Shown here piece by piece: positions 14,801 to 23,293 of a stretch of DNA of 64,000 nt (positions within the stretch are counted from its first letter, which is position 1; the number at the start of each line of letters is the position of its first letter). The notes beneath the pieces were generated by a model. That model was given only the letters and a program-made list of their open reading frames with translations, was not told the DNA's origin and made no database searches. The translations under genes and the position numbers were made by a program. The DNA is from Epinephelus fuscoguttatus (taxonomy: Eukaryota; Chordata; Actinopteri; Perciformes; Serranidae), in contig NC_064767.1 of NCBI RefSeq assembly GCF_011397635.1, positions 677,001 through 741,000 of the forward strand, in the 5' to 3' direction.

Positions 14801-17006
14801 ACACTTACACCTCCTCACACCTACACCTCCTGCTACACCTCCTCACACTTACACCTCCTCACACCTACACCTCCTGCTACACCTCCTCACACTTACACCT
14901 CCTCACACCTACACCTCCTGTTACACCTCCTCACACTTACACCTACTGTTACACCTCCTCACACTTACACCTCCTGTTACACCTCCTCACACTTACACCT
15001 CCTGTTACACCTCCTCACACCTACACCTCCTGCTACACCTCCTCTTACCTACGCTGACGATGATGATGGTGACGATGATGGTGATGTTGATGAAGGTGAC
15101 GGGTCTCTCCCTCTGTCCTCAGTATGACCTGTGCCAAGTGTAACCACGGCTTCTGCTGGCGGTGTCTGAAACCATGGAAACCGACACACAAAGATTACTA
15201 CAACTGCTCCGCCATGGTTGGTTCACATGCTGTCACATGATCAGTCCGTCCAATCAGAGAGCCTCGTGCTCTGTCATCATTTAGGTTCATATTCACACTG
15301 GTATTTCAGCTCGTCAACAGGAAGTCCAGTCGACTAAATCAAATCAATTGAAATGTTATAAGATGTTTGATAAAGATGTGACAGAGCTGAGTTTCACTTC
15401 AGACTCAGTCTCATCCGTTCTGTAGAGTCTCATGTTGTTGTTTGTTGTTTATGATGTTGTTGTTGTTTGTTGTTGCAGGTGAGTAAAGCAGCGCGACAGG
15501 AAAAGAAGTTTCAGGATTATAATGAGCGATGCACCTTCCACCACCAGGCCAAGGTACGACCCCCGGCCTCTGCAGACCGCAGCCGTCTGACTCACTTTGA
15601 TTATCACTCATGAATATTAAATTAGCCTGTTGGGGGCGGACACGTTTGAACAGCAGCTGCTTCACTGACACCTGTCCTCAGACTCAAAGGGGATTTATGG
15701 TTGTGTGGAGACCCTACGCACATGTACGCACATGTTAAACACACGTTAAAGACACGTTAAACACACACACATGTTAAAGACACGCTAAACACACGTTAAA
15801 GACATGTTAAACACACATGTTAAAGATATGTTAAACACACGTTAAAGACACGTTAAAGACACGTTAAACACACACGTTAAAGACACGTTAAACACGTTAA
15901 ACACACACGTTAAACACACGTTAAACACACACTAAACACACATTAAACGCACGCTAAACACACATTAAACGCAAATTAAACGCACATTAAACGCACGCTA
16001 AACACACATTAAACACACATTAAACGCACGCTAAACACACATTAAACGCACATTAAACGCACATTAAACACACATTAAACACACGTTAAACACGTTAACC
16101 ACTCGTTAAACAAACACACGTTAAACACACGTTAAACAAACACACGTTAAACACATTAAACACACGTTAACCACTCATTAAACACACGTTAAACACACAT
16201 TAAACACACGGTTAAACATCTCGGTAAAAATAGAATCAGTGTCGTCGGACTGAAAACCCAGAGTTAACCCTGGAGTTACCTCGCTAACTCCAGGACCTGC
16301 GTCATCGTCCAGCCTCAGGTGTTAAGTGACAGGAAGTTCCTGTGAGCAGACACAATCATCTGTTTCATGTTGACGTCTCTGTCACAGGACTTCGCCATCA
16401 ACCTGGAGAACAAAGTGTCGTCCATTAACGAAGCTCTGCAGATGAAGTCTCTGACCTTCGTCATCGACGCCTGTAAGGTCCTCGCTCAGGCTCGTAAGGT
16501 AACCGTCATCAACATCGTCACCATGAGCCTGCGGTCCTGCTGGCAGATCTGAGAGGAGTAGTAGTGTGTTAACTGTGTCCTGCGCTCTGTCTCCAGGTGC
16601 TGGCCTACTCCTGCGTCTACAGCTACTACAACCAGGAGACGGAGAAGATGGATGTGATGGAGCAGCAGACGGAGGCTCTGGACCTGCACACCAATGCCCT
16701 GCAGATCCTGCTGGGTGAGACTCCCAACATCACAGACACAGTGTCTGCTCTTTGAACTGGTCTAACTGGTCTAACTGGTTGTCTCTGTGTTCCCAGAGGA
16801 GACTCTGCTGCAGTGCACTGACCTGGCCTCGTGTGTCCGCCTGCTCAAACCAGAACACCTCACCACCGGACTGGAACTGATCCGACGCATCCAGGAGCGC
16901 CTGCTGGCCATCCTGCAGCACTCCACCCAGGTAACCAGTCCCAAGACACCTGGGAACCAGTGTGACACCAGACCAGTTCAGTCCCATTATGATACAGTGA
17001 CACTTC

Positions 17007-17044
<38 letters not shown>

Positions 17045-18261
17045 CAGGACTTCAGGGTTGGTTACCAGTCAAAGAGCAGTCAGGAACCAGAATCCACTCA
17101 GAGCTCCAACCTGTCCAACAACACCGACGCCGCCAACAAAGGGTGAGCACAGAGCCTCCTCCTTCATAAATAAAGTTTATTTTTACACATTCAACATTAA
17201 AGACATTAATTTCACTGTCAGAGAAGAAAAAATCACATCTGAGAATCTGAAAACAGAATTTTGGTTCTTTTTTAAACATTTACAATGTAGAAACTGCAGC
17301 CGGACCACCACTCAACCTGGATCAGTCTTGGTTAAGGTGCTGGAAACAAAAAAGTCCAAAAGCAAAGAGAGGATTTCCGCACACTTACATCTGTGCAATA
17401 CTTCAGTTTAATGTGAGCTTTCGGTCTAGGAGACCTTCATCAGAGCATAAGGTCTCCTAGACCGAAAGCTCACATTAAACTGAAGTATTGCACAGATGTA
17501 AGTGTGCGGAAATCCTCTCTTTGCTTTTAAATATTTATAATAAATTAATTATGACAGTGGTTCAGACGTCGGAGGCTTCAGCAAAATTTAACATGTTCAT
17601 CAATAAAGACAAAACATTACTGAAATGTCCAAAATCTGTTAACAAAGTGTGATGTTGAAATGTTGTGAAAAGGTGATAAAATGGACGAAAAATATGAATT
17701 TAGTTTAGTTTAGATGATTTAATTGAAACAATTGTGAAAAATATCAATTAGAAAAAATATAAATACAAATTTGATTTAAATAAAATACAAAAGAAATTTT
17801 AACTTAATTTGAATGCTACTTGTATTTTCGGTGTATTTATTATCGTTAATTTTACTATTATCATTTTAAATATTTTTATCATGTGCTGTGATGAAGGCCG
17901 AGTGCGTCTCCATCGTAAAGGTCACAGCAGAGTGTAACGTCCTCGTCTCCTGATGTCTTCGTCCTGATGTCTCACACTGATAAAATGATGCAAGATAATT
18001 TAAAATAATAATAAACAAATGTTGACTTTGTTTGTCAGATCGAAGTCGGACCGAGCGTCGGACTCCGGAGACTCTGACAACAATAACTACGCAGGTGAGG
18101 AGGGCGGTGAGGAAGCGGAGGACGAGGACGATGAGTACGATGAAGAGTATGTCCCCGAGTGGCACGAGGACTACGACGAGGACGACATCGACGAAGACGA
18201 CTTCTTCTCCGACGACGACGAGTCGGAGAACCTGGAGAGGGACTTCAGCCCCTTCGACTGA
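951..18261 (+). CDS. cul9: Cullin-9 (CUL9/PARC), 3' part, 16 exons
   Basis: This is the C-terminal third of the atypical cullin/RBR E3 ubiquitin ligase CUL9. Exons read from splice sites are 951-1096, 1172-1298, 1384-1589, 1785-2038, 5915-6032, 7082-7330, 7468-7608, 7729-7893, 10818-10981, 15123-15216, 15479-15553, 16388-16498, 16597-16714, 16797-16930, 17048-17142 and 18039-18261. All junction phases agree and give about 805 codons with a TGA at 18259-18261. The order is cullin C-terminus with neddylation motif, linker, RING1-IBR-RING2, Ariadne-like helices and acidic tail. Many segments match my memory of human CUL9, for example [19 protein letters not shown] and [16 protein letters not shown]. 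In the known family the protein is cytoplasmic, is neddylated, and is linked to p53 anchoring or degradation and to survivin turnover. The 5' part of the gene lies upstream of the window. The first donor (1097, gtccgt) is weak but is the only one in phase. Identity is secure; exact exon ends are inferred. Confidence 0.95.
2242..3560. repeat. (CA)n / GTGGTTACGTTTAGCCAA compound minisatellite
   Basis: About 1.3 kb of alternating blocks: a conserved core GTGGTTACGTTTAGCCAA followed by a variable (CA)n run of 3 to about 26 units. Variants include TTACATTTAGCCGA. It lies in the 3.9-kb CUL9 intron 2039-5914. Copy-to-copy (CA)n length variation suggests combined slippage and unequal exchange. Open frames across it are repeat artefacts. 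Confidence 0.95.
3561..4147. other. Intronic DNA, nothing recognised
   Basis: A part of the CUL9 intron between the CA-rich minisatellite and the LINE fragment. It is moderately AT-rich. I see no coding homology, TIR or tandem structure. Confidence 0.6.
4148..5320 (-). mobile_element. 5'-truncated non-LTR retrotransposon (Rex3/RTE-like), reverse-transcriptase fragment
   Basis: Minus-strand frames hold reverse-transcriptase motifs in disrupted order: [20 protein letters not shown] with [24 protein letters not shown] (the catalytic DD as A-D-D), and upstream [10 protein letters not shown] and [14 protein letters not shown]. The 3' end at about 4148 begins with ATTCATCCATTTTCATC, typical of fish LINE tails. 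The frame is broken by several shifts, so the copy is dead. It is the same family and orientation as the longer copy at 25745-28440 and ends abruptly near 5316, consistent with 5' truncation at insertion. The Rex3 label is from memory of fish RT sequences and is less certain than the RT call. Confidence 0.85.
5321..5914. other. Intronic DNA, nothing recognised
   Basis: AT-rich end of the CUL9 intron leading to the acceptor at 5914. No gene, TIR or tandem repeat seen. Confidence 0.6.
5915..6032 (+). CDS. cul9: CUL9 linker exon between cullin and RBR parts
   Basis: A 118-bp exon follows a TTTTTTGCAG acceptor and ends CAACAG/gtgag. It completes a split Ser codon and then reads [20 protein letters not shown], followed by [19 protein letters not shown]. 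It sits alone between a 3.9-kb and a 1.0-kb intron, both repeat-rich. It is the linker just before the UBA-like and RING1 segment. The phase (one base in, phase 0 out) fits both neighbours. I see no catalytic residue here. Confidence 0.88.
6033..6663. other. Intronic DNA, nothing recognised
   Basis: First part of the CUL9 intron 6033-7081. It contains GCTAAC/TTAGC words that are common in fish introns but no supported feature. Confidence 0.55.
6664..7046. repeat. 21-bp minisatellite (ACCACAAAGAGACACAACATG)n
   Basis: About 18 copies of a 21-bp unit. The period is a multiple of three, so several frames stay open on both strands (for example a repeated MTTKRHN heptapeptide). These frames lie in the CUL9 intron just before the acceptor at 7081 and start and stop with the array, so I do not treat them as coding. 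Variation is at two sites: CAC/TAC and AACATG/GAACG. Confidence 0.93.
7082..15216 (+). CDS. cul9: CUL9 RING1-IBR-RING2 exon block
   Basis: Exons 7082-7330 and 7468-7608 carry RING1: CPVCLSP, then CQHYCCR spliced to SCWQEYL, then CNCPITDC. Exon 7729-7893 is the IBR ([31 protein letters not shown]). Exons 10818-10981 and 15123-15216 form RING2 ([32 protein letters not shown]). By analogy with Ariadne-family RBR ligases, the Cys of NEGCLHM is the catalytic thioester residue. Its TGT codon is at 10974-10976, only five bases before the donor at 10982. The His codon is split (CA|T) over a 4.1-kb intron filled with a minisatellite. All expected Cys/His ligands I looked for are present, so the module looks functional. 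Confidence 0.93.
7357..7476 (+). repeat. 37-bp tandem triplication of a splice acceptor and exon start
   Basis: Three copies of a 37-bp unit, TTATTGATTATTGATC followed by TCTGTGTGACAGTCGTGCTGG. Each contains a 3' splice site (CAG) plus the first nine bases of the CUL9 RING1 exon (TCGTGCTGG). Candidate acceptors are at 7393, 7430 and 7467; only the last continues into CAGGAGTAC, the real exon. The unit is 37 bp, not a multiple of three, so use of either upstream site would shift the frame inside RING1. Confidence 0.9.
7894..9245. other. CUL9 intron, mostly unannotated, with a repeat fragment
   Basis: First 1.35 kb of the 2.9-kb intron after the IBR exon. A short (CA)n lies at 7906-7934. A repeat-family fragment at about 8197-8340 also occurs near 43880-43920 and 44835-44935. 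Nothing else recognised. Confidence 0.6.
8197..8340. repeat. Interspersed repeat fragment (same family as 43764-44986)
   Basis: CACTCTGCAGTTACACCTCC and AACAAATACAACATGCTAAT, with following sequence, occur both here and in the disrupted copy at 43876-44935. The two blocks are contiguous here but separated by about 900 bp in the other copy. This supports a dispersed element and a nested insertion there. Confidence 0.75.
9246..10728. repeat. 12-bp pyrimidine-rich minisatellite (CTCTGTCTCTCC)n, 1.5 kb
   Basis: About 1.48 kb of CTCTGTCTCTCC / CTCTGTCCCTCC units with occasional 8-bp short units that change register. All three + frames and a minus frame are open because the unit lacks stops, giving false 500-590 residue frames. 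It sits in the CUL9 intron upstream of the RING2 exon. C/T bias is extreme on the + strand, with G only in CTGTC. Confidence 0.96.
10985..15049. repeat. 4.1-kb (CACCTCCTGCTACACC..)n minisatellite in the RING2 intron
   Basis: A higher-order array built from 9-12 bp words (CACCTCCTGCTA, CACCTCCTCACACTTA, CACCTACTGTTA, CACCTCCTCATACTTA). Larger blocks repeat, for instance the 11.0-12.4 kb organisation recurs at about 13.1-14.3 kb, and each is followed by a CACACTTACACCTCCTGTTA phase. The array starts four bases after the CUL9 donor at 10982 and fills nearly the whole intron to 15122. The frame entering from the exon stays open to about 15143. Confidence 0.95.
15479..18261 (+). CDS. cul9: CUL9 C-terminal Ariadne-like helices and acidic tail
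   Basis: Exons 15479-15553, 16388-16498, 16597-16714, 16797-16930, 17048-17142 and 18039-18261 encode the region after RING2. They read [20 protein letters not shown], then [54 protein letters not shown] and a Ser-rich linker. The Asp/Glu/Tyr-rich tail ends ...[12 protein letters not shown] before TGA. Human CUL9 ends in a similar acidic tail containing a SENL motif. The [11 protein letters not shown] segment matches Ariadne-type proteins, where this region inhibits RING2 until a neddylated cullin partner binds. That regulatory role is family knowledge, not something shown here. Confidence 0.92.
15719..16215. repeat. ACACACGTTAAAC-type minisatellite
   Basis: About 0.5 kb of 10-14 bp units of the forms CACACGTTAAA, CACACATTAAA and GCACGCTAAA. 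It lies in the CUL9 intron 15554-16387. A short related stretch occurs at 43981-44040 inside another element. Confidence 0.9.
17010..17042. repeat. (GT)n microsatellite abutting a CUL9 acceptor
   Basis: A pure GT run directly before TTTCAG and the exon at 17048. It replaces most of the polypyrimidine tract. Similar (TG)n-acceptor arrangements occur at 22413-22447 in the next gene. Confidence 0.9.
17358..17528. repeat. Perfect 79-bp inverted repeat with hammerhead-like core
   Basis: Arms 17358-17436 and 17450-17528 are exact reverse complements over 79 bp, separated by a 13-base loop. It lies in the CUL9 intron 17143-18038, so a transcript would form a long hairpin. On the minus strand the loop and left arm read CTGATGA, then a GGTC/GACC stem-loop, then GAAA. 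This resembles the conserved core of hammerhead ribozymes such as those in terminal repeats of Penelope-like elements. The origin may be two opposed terminal repeats. The structure is seen directly; the ribozyme link is inference. Confidence 0.85.
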
Positions 18262-21200
18262 GCTGGACTGAAACCCAGAGAGTCCAGGGACGAGAGAGAG
18301 GGCGAGGCGGGCCCCGCCACGGCCCCGCCCCCTCACCTGAGGACACCAGGAGGGACTGGAGATGATCAGAGGGATGTCCTTCTTCACCTGAACTCCACAC
18401 CCCCACCCCCGCCCGCCTGTCCCAAACACAGCTGCACTCGCTTTTCCACTTCCTGTATTTCACCTTCTTTGTTTTCATCAAGGCAAAGTACGGAAGACGA
18501 CGAGGGACAAATTAGTTCTGAGGTTAATATTTAAATTCTGACACAAGAAAAAAGAGATGACTTCAAAAAGAGAAAAAAAAAAATCTGAGTTTAGTTTTTA
18601 AATTCTGACGTCAAAGTCACTGCGACTTGTGTTTGTGTTTAAACACACAGTGTGACACTTGGTTAAAACCAATCTGAACTAGTTTAATCATTAGTTTGAA
18701 CCAGTATTTTTACTGGGGATCCAGAGCACTGATTTTGATTTCAGAGTTTTTATTTCTGTGTCAGCTGAGTTAGAAACATTTGAAGATCCAGATTTAGTTT
18801 GAGAGACTCTGATTTTATGATTTCCTGATTTGAAACCTCAGAACTGGATTGTCCTCGCCATGTCTCCGCAGCGACCCCGCCGGGCTCTGGAGCTGATCCT
18901 GGATCAGCTGGACATGTTTGTTTCCTGCTGCTTGTTTCAGAGGGTGGTGTTAGTCACGTTCTGCCTTGAGTTCTCTCTCTGACAGACGCTGCCTTCATTT
19001 GACAGTAAAGAAACTCTTCACTTTAGATTTACTCACATTAAGTTGTATTTTTTACATGTTTGTAGAGCTGGATGTTTCTATGCATCTGAAGAGTCTGAGC
19101 GGAGCGTCTGTAGGAGTATCACTGCAATAACCCATCGACCGATCAATCGATTGATTGATGATTATTATCGGCTCACTGTTGCGTCATTTGCTGAGCAAAG
19201 ACTCCGTCGGCTGCTCTGTTTCCTGTCGTTAGGGCGAGAGCGGAGGACATCTGATGTCCAGCTCCCCGTTCTGCTGTAATTTTGAGAGCTCCTATATTCA
19301 TATTGTTGTCTCTGGTTCCTTCGTTGGAGTCGAGCGACTTCAGCCAGCAACTTAATAAAAGCTTTTTCTGCTATGCTGCACCACGACTCACATTTCATTG
19401 GAAATTAACTGTGTGTGTGTGTTTTATTTTAAATCCCTTTTAATTATCTTTTAAATCCAGAGGAACACCTCCATAAATGTAAAACAATAATAATAGTAAT
19501 ATATGATGGTTTATATAAGGAAATATATTAATACATGATTTGACGATAATGATCCTATGTGCACAATAATAGAATTATGACCTGTGTCAGCTTCACTAGG
19601 CTGGTTCAAGACAAACCTGAGCCATCCCTGACTATCAGAGAAGCATCTGAACATCAACGCTTCCTGTGGAGACAGTGTCACTTCCTGTGGTGCCAGGGCG
19701 ATGTCATTAGTTTTCTCACATGCTGTTTTGCTTTAATAACAAACCTTTAAAACTGAGAATTGAAAGTTACTCACTTTTATTAACATGTCTCCTGAAATTA
19801 ATATTCATTCTCAGAGTAAACCATCAAATCTGAAGTTCTCTGAAATATTTTGTCAGATATTATCAGTAGAAACTTTTCTCTACAGAGCTTTTTTTTTATT
19901 TAAAAAAACTTTTTTATGTCTCCATTGTACCGGGAGAAATAGAAGTGAATCCCTTGATGTTTGACCCAACAGTCTTATTAAATAATATGTTCATAATTCA
20001 GTGTATTAAGGGGATAATTAATCCAAAAATTAATGGTTTATCTGCACACTGAGGGTTTTTGTTTTTTTTTTTTTTTATAGGAGAAACCCCTTAAAATTGG
20101 CAAAATAACATGAAAGATGGAATTCAGGGACTGCTTTTCATGTTTTTGTAAACATAAACAATATATAACTACCTGGGTTTGTTGAAGGTGGCAGTGCTGT
20201 TTGGGCTGAGAAAGCCATGTGTAAGTAAGGTAAAGGAGGTTATTGGGTTGGTGTGGGGAGCAGTGAGACCTGGCATTAGGGGAGTGTCTCTGGGACACCA
20301 GAGATCACTGTCTAGCCTCCTGGAGGTGTCGTGGGACCAACTAGACGAATCACCGGTGAAAGGAGGTTCCCACCCGATGACCCCAAAGACATGTTAGTTA
20401 TCACTGCTCATTGGTCTGTATAGTTAAGCCTTGCCATATTAGCTTATCATGGGGCTTAGGAGGTGCTGATCCTTTCTCTAGAGCACAAACTTCTTGTGTT
20501 TATTTGAACATCAGTACACACACAAACAACCAAAATCAGCGTTAAGAACAACTTAAAGTGAAAATTAATTTAATTAAATAAGGGGGATTAGTGTAACAAC
20601 AACAACTGTATAAATGAATAGAGCTCAGATGTACTAACCTTTGGTATAACATTTAAACCATTTATAATAACAATAATTATGACTATCGTGTACATAACTA
20701 CATGTTTACTTATTCTATTCTTGTTTATATTATTGATGCATATGTTGTAGTTAAATTTCACACTTACAGGATCAATATATATTTTATTTTTAATGTTCTT
20801 TTATCTTAAGTACTAGTGTTAAGGACTGTAGCATAATGCACATTCTATTTTTTTTATTTTATTTTAATGCATGTTTATGTAAACAAATTAAATTCTGTTT
20901 CTATTATTTTACACATAATAAAAATACTACTACTAATAATGATAATAATAATAATAGCGATAATAATAATAATGATAAGAGGTGGAAGAAGAAGGATACA
21001 TTGGATTTTTTAGCACTTTTCTGTATTTGTATTTTTCTATATATTTTACATTATTATATTTATTTATATTATTATTATTACTATTATTAATGTTATTACA
21101 TTAATTATATATGTATACTTTTATTATATTTTTTATTTGTATAATTTACGATTGATTTATTTAATTTAATTGACCACACAGAAGGATTTTAATAACACTG

Positions 21201-21586
21201 TTTCCACATCAGTTAAAAACAGAATGGTTCCAAGATGGCGACCATCCGTTTTGGAGAAGAAGCTGCAGTTCCGTCTGCTGACCGGTGGAGGCGGGAAAGA
21301 GTCCGTCACCAACAGTAGAAGAAGACGAAGAAGAAGAAGAAGAAGATGCAAACACACTCCCACAGTGTCTGTACAGACTTTAGCATTAAACTATCGATTT
21401 CCGTTAGAAATTAAATTCTGCATCGATTAACCGACGAACTGTGGAGTTATGAGACTGACGAAAACGTATCCGACGAGTTAACCGACGAGTTTGACTCTTA
21501 AACGTGTTGATTGGTCGGTTAACTCCACAGTTAGCCTAGCCTGCTAGCTCCCCGTGCTAACATTAGCAGTTAGCTTTAGCTTCGAC
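18262..21586. other. Intergenic region: CUL9 3' UTR, AT-rich DNA and weak repeats, then promoter of next gene
   Basis: The CUL9 3' UTR starts here. An AATAAA lies at 19354-19359, though that stretch may instead belong to an old repeat. 20836-21165 is strongly AT-rich, with runs of ATA/TAA triplets. At 20180-20500 the text resembles a dispersed fish repeat, but I cannot name it. No supported coding exon is present. 21170-21586 precedes the next ATG and probably holds its promoter and 5' UTR. Confidence 0.6.
21228..21246 (+). promoter_or_regulatory. YY1-like AAGATGGCGAC site upstream of the chimeric gene
   Basis: CCAAGATGGCGACCAT matches the YY1-type core AAGATGGCG that is common just downstream of TATA-less vertebrate start sites. 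It lies about 350 bp before the ATG at 21587, in a region with no TATA box I can see. Function is inferred from the motif only. Confidence 0.45.
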
Positions 21587-22404
21587 ATGGGACGAGGAAG
21601 GGGACCGACCCGGAGCCGACCGCCCATGGGACCGCCGGGCGATGACGGTCCTCCATTCGACATGGGCCCGATGGGTCCACCGGGGTGGGGCCCTCCACCG
21701 CCGGGAGGCTGGGGCCCTCCGCCGCCTGGTGGATGGCCTCTGCCGCCGGAGGAATGGGGACCACCGCCGCCCGGAGGTTGGGGCCCTCCTCCGCCTGGAG
21801 GATGGGGGCCACCGCCGCCTGATGGATGGGACCCGAGAGACTTTCCACCGCGGGGCTGGGGACCGAGAGGACCATCGCCGCCGCCGGGCTGGGGCCGGCA
21901 CCCCGACGACTGGCTGCCTCCTCACCCCGACGACTGGAGACCTCCGTACCCCGACGATTGGAGACCTCCGTACCCCGACGACTGGAGACCCCCTCACCCT
22001 GATGACTGGAGACCTCCGCGGCCTGACTGGAGACCTCCTGAGGACTGGGGACCCGACAGGCCGTTCCCACCTCCGGGGTGGGGACCTCCTGGTTGGGGTC
22101 CGGATCGTCCCCCTGGTTGGGGTCCGGATCGTCCCCCTGAGCCATGGGGACCCGAGCCCGGCCCCCCCGGACCCGTGCCACCGGTGCCCCCGCCTCCTCC
22201 TGTCGGGATCCCCCCTCCGGACCCTGCAGTCTACGGCCCGATGCCCCTCCCGCCGCCGCCGCCCTGCGTGCCTCCGGTCGGCTTCCCGGCGTACCCGCCT
22301 CCGGGCTGGACGGGAGAGGTGAGCTGCATCCTCCGCGGAGCCTCACTTCCGGTTCTCTTATCAATCAGATCAGAAGTGTATTGATTGGATATTGATTATA
22401 GAGT

Positions 22405-22449
<45 letters not shown>

Positions 22450-23293
22450 AGACCATCGTGGAGCAGCCGATGCCCAACCCGCCGCCCGACCAGCCGGAGT
22501 GGGTGAGTTCACTCAGAGACGTCCTCAGATCGATCAGTCTGAACAGGAGATACATCCTGACTCCAGCTTTTGATTATTGATTATTACTTTCTGAATGTAA
22601 CTGATTAATAGTTTTGGGTCTCTGGATCAAACTCAGAGATATTCAGTTTAATGTGAGAACAGAGACACAGAAACACTCAGAGGACTTTAACCAGGAGAAG
22701 TCTCTTGTATTATATGTTTAGTGTTTTATTGTCCTTTATCTCTCTGTACATATTTCTGTCTTTGTGCTCTTCTCTCAGGGTTAAAACTGGTTTATCTTAT
22801 TTTATCTTATCTTAGTATAGTGTTCTTGTATTATTGGGTATTCCCTAATTTTATTTTGTTTGTATCTGACTTTCTTTATGTTATCCTATTTTATCTTGTA
22901 TAGTATTATCCTATTTTATCTTATTTTATATTCTCTTGTTTTATATACTCTGTGGTCGATGTTTCAGATTAAAGCTCTGATCTCAGCGCCGGTTACCGAG
23001 ACGGCTGCGGGGGAAGCTAAGAAACCCAGCGAGGAGCCGAGCGTCACCAAGGCAGCTGCTGCCGAACCCACTGCCGTCCAGAAGCCCAAATCCAAACCCA
23101 AATCTAAACCTAAACCCAAACCTGATACCTCCAGGACCGCCAGAGCGCTCGGCCTGCTGGGAAAACGCACCTTCGATAAGTGAGTGTTGTTTCTGAGGCT
23201 GTGATGTGACAAAGGCTCTGAGAGGTCTGACTGTGTCTCTGTGCCCTCAGGCCTCCTCCAGGACGGTCCACTGGCATCATCTCTTTTATCGGG
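21587..23293 (+). CDS. Chimeric gene, N-terminal Pro/Gly/Trp-rich and Lys/Pro-rich exons
   Basis: Four exons (21587-22318, 22452-22502, 22968-23179, 23251-23293). The first, 244 codons, is GC-rich and highly repetitive: units such as GWGPPPPGGW, then PDDWRPP repeats (about residues 105-150), then a poly-Pro segment. It is probably disordered and might bind WW/SH3-type or RNA partners. The third exon has an Ala/Glu stretch and alternating KPKSKPKSKPKPKP, then ARALGLLGKRTFDK. The fourth is only 43 bases and begins the first cold-shock module (STGIISFIG). Other long frames on both strands of the first exon are shadows of its GC bias. Confidence 0.85.

Noticed and set aside
10845..15143. A 1,432-residue open frame
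   Set aside because: It starts in a real CUL9 exon but reads through a good donor into a minisatellite intron. The next exon joins in another frame with a perfect CUL9 match, so this is not a protein except under intron retention.
19054..19400. Possible solo LTR (AATAAAAGC near 19354 after a promoter-like stretch)
   Set aside because: No clear TG..CA ends, no target duplication and no neighbouring retroviral coding sequence; kept only as part of the intergenic note.
21563..22395. Overlapping frames on both strands across the Pro-rich exon
   Set aside because: Shadows of a GC-rich repeated exon. Only the frame from 21587 joins in phase to the following exons.
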